Assembly (NCBI RefSeq): GCF_031599675.1
Contig: NZ_CP134223.1
Coordinates: 4,960,001-5,024,000 of the forward strand
Direction: 5' to 3'
DNA length: 64,000 nt
DNA from: Paenibacillus pedocola
GTDB taxonomy: Bacteria > Bacillota > Bacilli > Paenibacillales > Paenibacillaceae
Shown: positions 55,390 through 64,000 of the stretch, in pieces
Layout of the letters: the number at the start of each line of letters is the position of its first letter
How positions within the stretch are numbered: position 1 is the first letter of the stretch
The notes under the pieces: generated by a model
Databases searched by the model: none
Seen by the model: the letters and a program-made list of their open reading frames with translations, nothing else
What the model was told of the DNA's origin: nothing
Made by a program: the position numbers and the translations under genes

Positions 55390-56520
55390 ATGAACTGGAA
55401 AACAGCAATTGAACACACGCTCGTAACCACCCGCCTCAACATCAAACGTTTTGGAGGCTCTTTTCCGATTGTAAGCCTGGGAGACGGCAAATATCATTTG
55501 ACTGACCATACCAGCTGGACAGAAGGATTCTGGTCCGGAATTTTGTGGCTGAGCTATGAATACAGCAAAGACCCGGAGATTCACGCCGCAGCTATCCGAA
55601 CGGTTGATTCTTTTAAGAAACGCGTGGAAGCGGAGCAGTCGCTCGATCATCATGACATCGGCTTTCTCTACTCGCTCTCTGCCAAGGCCCGCTGGATTGT
55701 AGATAAGGACGAAGACTCCCGTCTGCTGGGGCTACAGGCAGCCGATATTCTGATGAAGCGCTGGCGCTCTGTTCCGCAGCTGTTTCAGGCCTGGGGACCG
55801 GAAGGCGATGTGAACGACGGGGGCCGGATTATTATTGACTGCCTGATGAATCTTCCACTGCTCTATTGGGCAACGGAACAGACCGGCGACCGCAGGTATG
55901 CCGACTGTGCCAGCATTCAGGCTGAGAAAAGCCGCCGGTTCCTGGTGAGGGGAGATGATTCCTCCTACCACACCTTTTATTTTGACCAGCTGACGGGAAA
56001 TGCCATTCGCGGAGGAACCGGACAAGGCTTTCAGGACGGCTCCACCTGGACACGGGGGCAGGCCTGGGGTGTTTACGGCTTTGCCTTAGCTTATCGTTAT
56101 CTTAAAGAACCGCGTTTTCTGGAAACCTCCAAAAGACTGGCCCGCTATTTTCTGGAGCAGCTGTCCGGTGATGGTATTGCGTATTGGGATTTCGATGTTC
56201 CGCAGGAGCCCCCCACTCCCCGCGACAGTTCGGCTTCGGCCATCTTTGTATGCGGCATCCTTGAGCTGCTGGAGCACTTGCCCGAGGGTGATCCGGACCG
56301 GGATATACTTGCTGAAGCGGTGGGCAAGTCTATGGATTCCCTGCTGGAGCTCTATTTTACTGCAGGCAGTCCAGCAGAGGAAGGTTTTCTCCGGCATGGC
56401 TCCTATTCTGTCAGAGGGAACTCTTCGCCTGATGATTTCATGATCTGGGGGGACTATTTCTTCCTGGAAGCGCTACTGCGTCTGCAGCAAGGCGTTCCGG
56501 GATATTGGTATGAACGCTAA
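55390..56520 (+). CDS. GH88-family unsaturated glucuronyl hydrolase
   Basis: 376 aa (alpha/alpha)6-barrel enzyme that hydrates 4,5-unsaturated glucuronic residues released by polysaccharide lyases. Catalytic aspartates are visible in LDHHDIGF (about residue 88) and GGRIIIDCLMNLPLLYWA (about 149), matching Bacillus UGL spacing; also TGQGFQDGSTWTRGQAWG. The ATG at 55390 follows GGAGG by 5 nt; the earlier ATG at 55378 contains that ribosome site. No signal peptide, so the substrate is imported first. Confidence 0.92.
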   Translation: MNWKTAIEHTLVTTRLNIKRFGGSFPIVSLGDGKYHLTDHTSWTEGFWSGILWLSYEYSKDPEIHAAAIRTVDSFKKRVEAEQSLDHHDIGFLYSLSAKARWIVDKDEDSRLLGLQAADILMKRWRSVPQLFQAWGPEGDVNDGGRIIIDCLMNLPLLYWATEQTGDRRYADCASIQAEKSRRFLVRGDDSSYHTFYFDQLTGNAIRGGTGQGFQDGSTWTRGQAWGVYGFALAYRYLKEPRFLETSKRLARYFLEQLSGDGIAYWDFDVPQEPPTPRDSSASAIFVCGILELLEHLPEGDPDRDILAEAVGKSMDSLLELYFTAGSPAEEGFLRHGSYSVRGNSSPDDFMIWGDYFFLEALLRLQQGVPGYWYER

Positions 56521-56615
56521 ACGGATGTGCATCAGTTATCCTCTTGTCTTCCGATGGCCGATAGGAAAAGAATGATCTATACTGGAATTAATAAAGGTTA
56601 ATAAGGGAGCGTTTC

Positions 56616-57476
56616 ATGAACAGGAACGATCATTCACCCCAAAGGCTTGAACCTGGATTACTAATGTTCAATTATAAATATGAAAATGAGGAAGCCCACT
56701 GGTTTCACGCTCACAGGGGGATTGAGCTGCTGTATATTTACAAGGGCCGCGGCGAAATTATGGCAGAGAATCAGACCTACCCCATCCGGGATCATACGCT
56801 GGTCTGGTTTCAGCCCTATCAGCTGCACCGTGTGATGGTTCCTCCATCACACGGCTGTACTTATATCCGGACCAATCTGACCTTTGATCCCAGTTTTGTG
56901 GAGCATTATCTTTCCGCTTTTCCTTTCCTGGAGAAATTTTTCCGCAGGATGTGGAAAGGCAGCCTGCCGAAGCCGGTTTTCTATGAGATGCAGGACACCA
57001 TGATTCCGGATGTGCTGGAGGAAATAGATCATTCCATCACTAACCCTGCCGTGGACAAAGAAGAAACGATCGGGTTTCTGATGCTTCAGCTGATCCGGCT
57101 GCTTCAAAAACAAATGTCTGATGTCATGGGCGAAGTCAACCCGCTGCATTCGCGTGGAGGATCACATGTAGAGCGGATCACCGAATGGCTGGATGAACAT
57201 TACCAAGAGCCCTTCAGCCTCGAAGCACTGGCTAATACGATGCATCTGTCACCGTATCATATTTCGCATGTATTCAAGCAATTTTCCGGCATCACGCTGT
57301 CCGAATATTTGATGCAGCGGCGTGTAAGTGAAGCGTGTATCCTGCTTGCCAATACCGCTAAATCCGTTCAGGAGATCGCGATGGAGGTGGGCAGTTTTTC
57401 CCCGTCCTATTTCAGTCAGATGTTCAAAAAAAATAAAGGGATTTCACCGGAGAAATACAGAAAGAGCATCCGCTGA
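56616..57476 (+). CDS. AraC-family transcriptional regulator with cupin sensor
   Basis: 286 aa. An N-terminal cupin-like AraC-binding domain (WFHAHRGIELLYIYKGRGEIMAENQTYPIRDHTLVWFQPYQLHRV) is followed by two C-terminal helix-turn-helix motifs (FSLEALANTMHLSPYHISHVFKQFSG and SVQEIAMEVGSFSPSYFSQMFKK). Probably senses a sugar or uronate and controls the adjacent glycosidase genes. ATG with GGGAG upstream. Confidence 0.92.
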   Translation: MNRNDHSPQRLEPGLLMFNYKYENEEAHWFHAHRGIELLYIYKGRGEIMAENQTYPIRDHTLVWFQPYQLHRVMVPPSHGCTYIRTNLTFDPSFVEHYLSAFPFLEKFFRRMWKGSLPKPVFYEMQDTMIPDVLEEIDHSITNPAVDKEETIGFLMLQLIRLLQKQMSDVMGEVNPLHSRGGSHVERITEWLDEHYQEPFSLEALANTMHLSPYHISHVFKQFSGITLSEYLMQRRVSEACILLANTAKSVQEIAMEVGSFSPSYFSQMFKKNKGISPEKYRKSIR

Positions 57477-57499
57477 AATCAATCTAATGAATAAAACAC

Positions 57500-57560
57500 A
57501 AAAAACCGCCCTTTTATAAAATGGAAGTGATAAGCAGCCATTTTACGAAAGGGCGGTTTG
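57500..57560. terminator. Bidirectional terminator between AraC and GH94 genes
   Basis: Long inverted repeat (AAACCGCCCTTTTATAAAATGG / CCATTTTACGAAAGGGCGGTTT, 13-nt loop) between convergent genes. Confidence 0.88.
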
Positions 57561-57576
57561 CTGTTTAAAACCTTGT

Positions 57577-59970
57577 CTATAAAATGACCTCAACCTTGAC
57601 GGATGAGCGTCCGGGAAATGCGGGCAGAATGTTGCCCTCTACCGCTTCACCGTCGACCGTGATTTGCCGGACACCTTTGCAGACCCTGCTGGCATTCGTA
57701 ACGGTGATGTCATAGACACAGCCCCGGAATCGCCGTTTTACCGTAAACCCTTCCCATCCGGCAGGAATACAAGGGTCGATGGACAGGCCTTCGAGCACCG
57801 GCTTCACCCCCAGGATATATTGGGTAGCAGCAACATACATCCAGGCAGCCGTACCGGTTAACCAGGAGACATTGGCGAGACCGAATTTGTCAGACTCCGG
57901 CCCAAACAGGTTGGAGGCATAGACGTAAGGCTCGGCTTTGTAGCGCCATAAGCCTGCCTTATCCATGGCCACGTTCGGCAGCAGCTGGCGGTAATATTTG
58001 TAGGCCAGGTCCCCCCGGCCAAGCATGCATTCCGCAATAATGGCCCAGGTATTGGCGTGGCAGAATACCGCCCCGTTCTCCCCCGTCCCCTTGTTGTAAT
58101 TGGTCAAAGGGTCGGCGGGATCGGGAAAGCTGGTGATGGACGGATGGATTTTTTTGATGCCGAGCTCCGTGTCCAGCATTTCATACACGCTGTCCATGGC
58201 CTGCAGCCCCTTCTCAGGGTCCGCCATGCCTGACATCGTCGCCCAGGTCTGGGCGTTGAGCCAGATTTTGGCCTCGTCATGTTCGTCACTGCCGAGAAAA
58301 CGTCCGTCGTCCATGATGGCCCGCCGGAACCAGCGTCCATCCCAGCCAATGCTGTTGACGAGTTTACGCTGACTCTCATACATAGCTTCATACCGGGCGG
58401 TATCCTCCGGATGGCCGCCAGCTGCGGCAAGATCAACCATCCGCAGCAGCACCGTTCCAAGCTGCATCGATGTCCAGATACTTTCGCCCCGCCCTTCCCG
58501 GCATACACGGAACAGCTGGTCGTTCCAGTCCGAGCGCAGCATCAGCGGGAATCCGCGGGACCCAAGCTGCGACGCGGTGAAATCAACCGCAGCCTTCAAA
58601 TGCTCATACACTGTTCCCTCGCCGCCGTCATAATAAGGTATCTTAGTGTTCAGAAAAGCGGCATCTCCGGTTTCCGCAAGCAGATCCCATGCCGCCAGCG
58701 CGGTCCACAAATGGTCGTCGGAGTGGATGCTCGTTACCGGGTCCCAGCCTTCGTTCGGGAAGAAGTAATGGTTCACATGCCCGTCCTTGTACTGCTGTCC
58801 GAGCAAAAGCCGCAGCTTGTCAAAGGCGAGCTCCGTGTCGAAGGGCACGACTGCCAAAATATCCTGTGCAGTATCCCGGTAGCCGACACCACGGAACGTG
58901 CCGGTGGCGTAAAAAGAAATGTTACGCGAGAACAGAAAGTTGCGGTGCGCCTGGTACGGATTCCAGATGTTGATCATCCGCTCGGCATCCTTGTCCGGCA
59001 GCCGGCTCTCCCATGCGCCAAGGTAGCTTGACCAGTTCTCCTTAAGCGCCTGGAAAGAGGATTCTACGAACCCGGCTTCCCGGGAGCGGGCAATTGCCCG
59101 CGCAACCTCTTCCTCATCTGCTGCAGTCCCAAGAAATACATTGATCATGCGGCTCTCCCCCGGCTGGAGCGTAAGGTTGAACTGCAGCGCCCCGCACGGG
59201 TCGCCGCCCATCAGCGTCGATCCGGTGCAGCCGCCGTTCTCAATCGCTGACGGATTGGATTCACTGCGGTAGCTGCCGATAAATTCCTCGCGGTCACCGT
59301 CATAGCCGGCTAGAGGCGTATCCGATGCCAGATAGACAAGCGGCGTCTCCTCCGGCTTCGGCTGATTTTCGACCCCGTACCGGTACACCAGTCCTTCCGC
59401 TTCATGATATTGCACTGAAACCTGATGTTTGTTGTAGCACTGCCACTGCAGCTCACGCATAAATTCCATCATGCCAAACTCAGCGTATGCGTAGACCTTC
59501 AGCTCCTGCGGTGCACTGCCCTGATTGGTCAGGGTCAGATTCCAGATCAGCGAATTCTCATAGGGCCCGACAAAATACACTGTTTGCGCCGCTATACCGC
59601 CCTGACTTGCCTCAAAACGCGTATACCCCATGCCATGGGCACTCTTCCACACCTCCGGTTTCTCTAAAGCGGGTTCGCTGGTCGGGCACCAGTAACGGCC
59701 TGTTTCTGCGTTCTGTACATAGATATACGGGCCTGAACGGTCCATCGGCAGGTGGAAGAACCGGTAGCGTGTAATCCGCCAGATCTGGGGCGACTTGTAA
59801 AAAGCTACACCTCCGCCCGCATGCGACATCATGGTGTGAAAGGTACCGTTCGACAGGTAGTTCATCCATGGCGTCGGCAACTCATGCCGTTTAAATTCCA
59901 CCTCCTTCTCTTCGTCCCTGAAGGTGTAGTAATCTTTCGGATCCGTATATTTGAAAAGCTCGGCTTTCAC
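57577..59970 (-). CDS. GH94-family glycoside phosphorylase
   Basis: 797 aa. The N-terminal beta-sandwich domain (YLSNGTFHTMMSHAGGGVAFYKSP...ITRYRF) and (alpha/alpha)6 catalytic domain with GVGYRDTAQDILAV and LRSDWNDQ, the acid aspartate region of cellobiose-phosphorylase relatives, are both intact; a C-terminal beta sheet ends the protein. It uses inorganic phosphate to split a beta-glucoside into sugar-1-phosphate and sugar; the exact linkage cannot be told. GTG start with AAAGGAG 10 nt upstream, 31 bp after the GH2 gene. Confidence 0.88.
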   Translation of the reverse strand: MKAELFKYTDPKDYYTFRDEEKEVEFKRHELPTPWMNYLSNGTFHTMMSHAGGGVAFYKSPQIWRITRYRFFHLPMDRSGPYIYVQNAETGRYWCPTSEPALEKPEVWKSAHGMGYTRFEASQGGIAAQTVYFVGPYENSLIWNLTLTNQGSAPQELKVYAYAEFGMMEFMRELQWQCYNKHQVSVQYHEAEGLVYRYGVENQPKPEETPLVYLASDTPLAGYDGDREEFIGSYRSESNPSAIENGGCTGSTLMGGDPCGALQFNLTLQPGESRMINVFLGTAADEEEVARAIARSREAGFVESSFQALKENWSSYLGAWESRLPDKDAERMINIWNPYQAHRNFLFSRNISFYATGTFRGVGYRDTAQDILAVVPFDTELAFDKLRLLLGQQYKDGHVNHYFFPNEGWDPVTSIHSDDHLWTALAAWDLLAETGDAAFLNTKIPYYDGGEGTVYEHLKAAVDFTASQLGSRGFPLMLRSDWNDQLFRVCREGRGESIWTSMQLGTVLLRMVDLAAAGGHPEDTARYEAMYESQRKLVNSIGWDGRWFRRAIMDDGRFLGSDEHDEAKIWLNAQTWATMSGMADPEKGLQAMDSVYEMLDTELGIKKIHPSITSFPDPADPLTNYNKGTGENGAVFCHANTWAIIAECMLGRGDLAYKYYRQLLPNVAMDKAGLWRYKAEPYVYASNLFGPESDKFGLANVSWLTGTAAWMYVAATQYILGVKPVLEGLSIDPCIPAGWEGFTVKRRFRGCVYDITVTNASRVCKGVRQITVDGEAVEGNILPAFPGRSSVKVEVIL

Positions 59971-60001
59971 TTTGCTTCAGCTCCTTTGTGATGGTAATAG
60001 C

Positions 60002-63000
60002 TTATTTCGGCTCGACTTCATCCAGGGTAAGACGGTATTCCAGGCCTTTCATATAGGTGCCGTCTTCGTTCAGAAAAGTCAGGCCGAACGTCAGGTCTCC
60101 GCCCGTTCCGTGCACGATCGCAATCAGCCGGTTAAGACCGGTCTGCAGGGTAAGCTCACGCTCCGGTTCTACCACCAGGGCACCGTTCAGATAAATCTCA
60201 TAAGGTACGGATGTGTTGATGCGCAGCCGTCCCCGGTGAAGCTGCCCGGCAGCCCCCTCTTTATCCGGAGTCTGCACGAAGCAGCTCAGAAACCAGGGAA
60301 CAGATCCCGCATCCGCGATGCGCAGTGTACCCTCACCGGAACGCCGCTCTTTCTTCTGCATCCAGCCGTAAAGGCCTTCCCCCAGATTATTCAGAGAAAA
60401 CTCCGGATCGGTGTAATAAGCCTTCATCTCACCATAATCGACATGGGGCGGACAAGGCAGCGCCATCATCGTTTCCACGGCCCACTCCCCGTCCCCCTTC
60501 ACGCTGTCCAATAGACCGTCATCAAAGGACACACCCAGATTGGCCAGCAAACGGGTATACAGGCGGAGCGCCTTCTCACTCTCCGGGTCTGTTAACAGCT
60601 GGGAGCAGAGTACAGAACCTGCACCAGCCTTAGCTTCCGCCAGGAAGGTTCCAGCGGGCCGGGCGTTTCTGCGGTTCAACTCCACCAGTGCCAGACGGCT
60701 GTATTCGGACGTGTAGCCATGCACGAAATAGTCCTTCCAGGCCGTGCCTTCGACGCTCGTACAGAGCACACCGGCGCCTTGAATCTCCAGGCTGTCGGCT
60801 GCCAGCACGCGGTTCTTGACCTCCCGCGGCGACAGAAACACCTTGTCGAACCCGAACAGGTCGACAGGGCTGAATCCCTGCACGGCGGCGTAGGCATAGT
60901 CCGCCGCCAAGTGATACGTCTCGTGCGGTACCACGCGCACGGGACGGTCCAGCAGGCGGGCAAGCGCCGCCTGCTGGTGTTCCTCCGCCGGCAGGAGCAG
61001 CACCTGCCCGCCGGCTTCGGCATGACGCCGGAGCGCCCTAGCGGCTCCCGGCGTCTCCAGCATGCAGGCTTCGGCCACGATCAGGCCGAAGTCCTGCAGC
61101 CCGGCGCGCGCGGCAATGCCCGGCGCGCCGATCCAATCCGGCGCTGCGGGATCCAGCGCCGTGTACCGCAGCCGCAGCTTCGCAAGGAAGGCTGCGGCCT
61201 GCCCGCCGCGGCGCACCAGCGCTGCCGCGGGCAGGGCCTTAGCCCCGGCTGGCTCCGCGCCGCCGGCGTAGGCCAGCAGGTTCCGCAGCAGCAGGCAGGC
61301 CTGCGGAACCTGCTCCAGACTGGCCATCAGCTCCAGCTGGTTGGCCAGGAACATGCCCTCGCCGCTGCGGTACTCCAGCAGCGGAGACCACAGATCGCCG
61401 CCGTCTCCGAAATCGCCGGAGCTGCACTCCAGCAGCAGGTTGAAATTACCTGCCGCCGGCTTCTCGAAGGCAGCATGGATGATCGGCTCCGGCCCCTCTT
61501 CATGCAGCTTCTCCTGCCAGAACATCAGGTCCCTGTCGCCAAGCCCCTCCAGTACCGGATGCCGGTAGCTCCCGGCATGGGCGCGGAGGAAGGGCCGCCG
61601 TGAGAGCGTCAGCTTGCCCAGCGACAGCTGGTTCTGCTCCAGCAGCAGCAGCCGGCCGCCCCGCAAGGCAAAAGCCTTCAGCAACGCCTCGAGTGTGCCG
61701 TCACCATCCTCCGCGCGGCTGCCGACAATGAGCAGATAATCGGCCGCCAGCTCAGCCAGCCGGGAACGGTCTATCCTTTCACAGCCTGGAACAAGCCGGC
61801 GGATCAGTACGAAATCGCGGTCCGCTCCCCAATAGGCCGACCGCCGTTGTACGTTCACTGGCCGGTTCAGCAGACTTGCCGGCATAAGCCTGTAGTCCAG
61901 GCGCAGCTCATGCACCTGCCGCCCGCTGTGGAATAACTGCGCTGTCAGCACCGCCTGCCCGCTTTCAGCCGCGGAGGCCGGCATCCATTCCAGTTGAATA
62001 ATCTTATGCCCGGCAGGGGGTTGAACGAAGTCGAAGCTCTGCTCATGCACGGTCTTCCCGCCCTGCCGGATAACGAATTCCGCCCTGACTTGCTGTGCAG
62101 ACAGCGTGTCATTGTATACGTCGAAGTTGCGGGTAACTGGCTTATCGTCATAGAAGCAGCTATTATATTCGGCAGCGATGATCGTTGCCGGCTTGAACGC
62201 CTCTGCCATAATCGCAAAGGCCGGATTAGGGGAGTACAACGGATACTCCTCCGGCAGCATTCCGTTGTTGATCGACAGCGAATAGGCCGGAATGACCCCC
62301 GGCTTCACTCCGGCAGTATCCGTGCCGGAAGGCGGCAGGACAATGTCCCGCTCCGGCATCGCCTGCATGAAATAATGGGCGAAATTGAAGGTGGAGATGC
62401 CGGACACTCCCTGCCGTCTGGCGTACTCCACAAACAGCCGCTCCTTCAGCGCCAGCCCCGCCGTGCTTTCATCTGCACCACGGTAAGCCTGCAGGCCGTT
62501 GTACATGCTGCTGTTCTGCGGACAAATATACCACCAGCCGCCATGTTCCCCGAAAGTCAGCGGAACTGTCCGGTCCCACTGGCTGATCGTGCCGTCGATG
62601 TTGTAATGACGGCTTTCCACTTCGGTATGTTCTTTTGGCAGCAGACGGTTGTCCCCTTCGGCGATTATCGCGCGGGTAGGATCAAGACTGCGGATCTCGG
62701 CCATCAGGCCGGGCATATGCCCCTTGAAGCCGTCCCGCCCGTCCACCCAGCGCATTTCGTTCTGCAGGCTCCAGAGAATGACAGACGGATGGTTTTTGTC
62801 GCGCTGCACCAGCCTCCGGACATGCTGCCGGCAGTTCTCCACATAAGCGGGATGGTCGGCCAGCATCGATTTGCCGGAGCCGTAAATCGCCGTTTCATCG
62901 ATTAGGAGCATGCCCTCTTCATCAGCGATGCGCAGATAATCGGCAGGGTAGGGCTCGGCATGCAGCCGGATACTGTTGATACCAACCGCGCGGCAGATGC

Positions 63001-64000
63001 GGTACCAGTTGCGGATGTAGGCTTCGGTCATCTGCAGTCCGCCCTGAAAATGCCAGGAGTCACCGCGCAGATTGACCGGGATGCTGTTCAATATAAACTG
63101 TGGGCCATCGCACCAGAATTCGCGGAAACCAAAAACTACAGCATGCCTGTCGATAACCTCCCCGTCTTCGAGCAGCTCCAGCACCGCATTGTACAGAAAC
63201 GGCTCCTCCGGGCTCCACAGCCTGGCGTTGCTCCAGTCCAGCTGGAATGAAGCACTGTATACTTCCCCGCCCCGTTCGTTTTCACAACGTCTAAGACTCT
63301 CCGCTGCGAGGGCATCCACATGTTCGGCCGCGCACTCCGCAGACAACACCGGACTGGATTCAGCTTCTAATCTATAATGTTCCGCTCTATACTGTTCCGC
63401 CCCTGGCCCTTCCGCAGACTGCTCTAGCACACCTTTTTCCCATATGCTCAGCTTTACCGTAAGCGGGCCGCGGGCCGCTGCTGTGTCTGTCCCGGCAGCA
63501 AGCGCCTGCACCCCGATCCGCCCTTCCCTGACGGAAGTCCGGATCGTTACGTCCTCCAGCGCCATTAAGGGGTAACCCTCCAGATACACGTCCTGCCAGA
63601 TCCCCCGGCTGATTCTTCCATACCAGGAGCCCATAAGCCCGGTGATTTTGGACATGCCGCCGGGAAGCGTCACGGTATCAAATCCGCCGCACACCACATG
63701 CAGCTGATGCTCCTGGCCCTGCTTTACTATGGAAGTAATGTCGAGCCTCAGCGGTAAATACCCGTCTTCCCAGACACCAACCTCCTGCCGGTCCACATAA
63801 ATGACAGCCTTCTGCATAATACCGTCCAGCCGCAGTACGATCTGCTGCCCGGCCATACGCTCCGGGACGCGGAAGCTCCTGTGCAGTACACCCGCTTCCG
63901 CGGCATCCCATGCCTCCGGATAACCGTGAAGGTCAAACGGAGCATACGCATACTTCGGAATTTTGCCGAAGCTTTTGCCGTCCGGCTCCGGATAGGTCCT
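60002..64000 (-). CDS. GH2-family glycoside hydrolase, cut by the window end
   Basis: At least 1,332 aa; the open frame continues past 64000, so the N-terminus is missing (the first internal ATG at 63856 lies in the middle of the sugar-binding domain). The order is sugar-binding beta domain, immunoglobulin-like domain, and TIM barrel with acid/base LWSLQNEMRW and nucleophile TFGEHGGWW. Two long C-terminal regions of unknown function follow. Beta-galactosidase/glucuronidase superfamily; specificity not determined. It precedes GH94 in one operon. The C-terminal ~600 residues (Ala/Leu/Arg-rich) are GC-richer than the rest. Confidence 0.88.
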   Translation of the reverse strand, partial: RTYPEPDGKSFGKIPKYAYAPFDLHGYPEAWDAAEAGVLHRSFRVPERMAGQQIVLRLDGIMQKAVIYVDRQEVGVWEDGYLPLRLDITSIVKQGQEHQLHVVCGGFDTVTLPGGMSKITGLMGSWYGRISRGIWQDVYLEGYPLMALEDVTIRTSVREGRIGVQALAAGTDTAAARGPLTVKLSIWEKGVLEQSAEGPGAEQYRAEHYRLEAESSPVLSAECAAEHVDALAAESLRRCENERGGEVYSASFQLDWSNARLWSPEEPFLYNAVLELLEDGEVIDRHAVVFGFREFWCDGPQFILNSIPVNLRGDSWHFQGGLQMTEAYIRNWYRICRAVGINSIRLHAEPYPADYLRIADEEGMLLIDETAIYGSGKSMLADHPAYVENCRQHVRRLVQRDKNHPSVILWSLQNEMRWVDGRDGFKGHMPGLMAEIRSLDPTRAIIAEGDNRLLPKEHTEVESRHYNIDGTISQWDRTVPLTFGEHGGWWYICPQNSSMYNGLQAYRGADESTAGLALKERLFVEYARRQGVSGISTFNFAHYFMQAMPERDIVLPPSGTDTAGVKPGVIPAYSLSINNGMLPEEYPLYSPNPAFAIMAEAFKPATIIAAEYNSCFYDDKPVTRNFDVYNDTLSAQQVRAEFVIRQGGKTVHEQSFDFVQPPAGHKIIQLEWMPASAAESGQAVLTAQLFHSGRQVHELRLDYRLMPASLLNRPVNVQRRSAYWGADRDFVLIRRLVPGCERIDRSRLAELAADYLLIVGSRAEDGDGTLEALLKAFALRGGRLLLLEQNQLSLGKLTLSRRPFLRAHAGSYRHPVLEGLGDRDLMFWQEKLHEEGPEPIIHAAFEKPAAGNFNLLLECSSGDFGDGGDLWSPLLEYRSGEGMFLANQLELMASLEQVPQACLLLRNLLAYAGGAEPAGAKALPAAALVRRGGQAAAFLAKLRLRYTALDPAAPDWIGAPGIAARAGLQDFGLIVAEACMLETPGAARALRRHAEAGGQVLLLPAEEHQQAALARLLDRPVRVVPHETYHLAADYAYAAVQGFSPVDLFGFDKVFLSPREVKNRVLAADSLEIQGAGVLCTSVEGTAWKDYFVHGYTSEYSRLALVELNRRNARPAGTFLAEAKAGAGSVLCSQLLTDPESEKALRLYTRLLANLGVSFDDGLLDSVKGDGEWAVETMMALPCPPHVDYGEMKAYYTDPEFSLNNLGEGLYGWMQKKERRSGEGTLRIADAGSVPWFLSCFVQTPDKEGAAGQLHRGRLRINTSVPYEIYLNGALVVEPERELTLQTGLNRLIAIVHGTGGDLTFGLTFLNEDGTYMKGLEYRLTLDEVEPK

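Overview
The window looks like a Paenibacillus-type chromosome (spore-forming Bacillota). Recognisable markers are spoVB, a SpoIID/LytB-domain protein, bofC, comN, separate secD and secF genes, and a ruvC-ruvA-ruvB cluster followed by queA-tgt-yajC. GC is moderate, strong AGGAGG ribosome sites are common, and TTG/GTG starts are frequent. There are no rRNA or tRNA genes, CRISPR arrays, transposases or phage genes that I can see.

Layout. (1) 1-17.5 kb is a conserved housekeeping and sporulation block: recJ, a cation-efflux-like protein, secF-secD and comN on the minus strand; spoVB on plus; a YetF/DUF421 protein; two small membrane-protein genes on plus; then yajC-tgt-queA-spoIID-like-ruvB-ruvA-ruvC on minus. 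(2) 17.6-45.5 kb is a contiguous minus-strand island bounded by terminators. It consists of a complete agr-type peptide quorum-sensing module (AgrB, a 56-aa AgrD precursor, an AgrC-like GHKL kinase and an AgrA-like LytTR regulator) next to a biosynthetic operon. That operon encodes an ABC exporter, a fragmented hybrid NRPS/trans-AT PKS, a type II thioesterase, an unknown membrane protein and an Sfp-type phosphopantetheinyl transferase. (3) 45.6-49.4 kb has bofC, a serpin lipoprotein, and an AT-rich patch with small genes and repeats. (4) 49.4-64 kb is an amino-acid/peptide operon (ornithine cyclodeaminase family, M19 dipeptidase, CocE/NonD hydrolase), fabV, and a carbohydrate locus (GH88, AraC regulator, GH94, and a GH2 enzyme that runs off the window end).

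Central observation. bofC and the ruv genes are near neighbours in Bacillaceae, so the 28-kb agr/NRPS-PKS island appears to sit as an insertion between bofC and ruvC. The predicted assembly line has four condensation domains, two adenylation domains, two KS-DH-KR-ACP modules, one discrete malonyltransferase, six carrier domains and one ketosynthase-like protein with its catalytic residues replaced. The first genes encode an exporter, which suggests the product leaves the cell. Upstream of the operon there is a pair of direct repeats 21 bp apart with the LytTR-box core GTTAT, and upstream of agrB there are three LytTR-box-like elements at 19-21 bp steps. I infer that the AgrA-like regulator switches on both its own signal genes and the biosynthetic operon once the cyclic peptide accumulates. 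The precursor has two adjacent cysteines at the ring position (predicted ring Cys-Met-Thr-Phe-Phe), so the signal is probably new. The product cannot be named from sequence alone.
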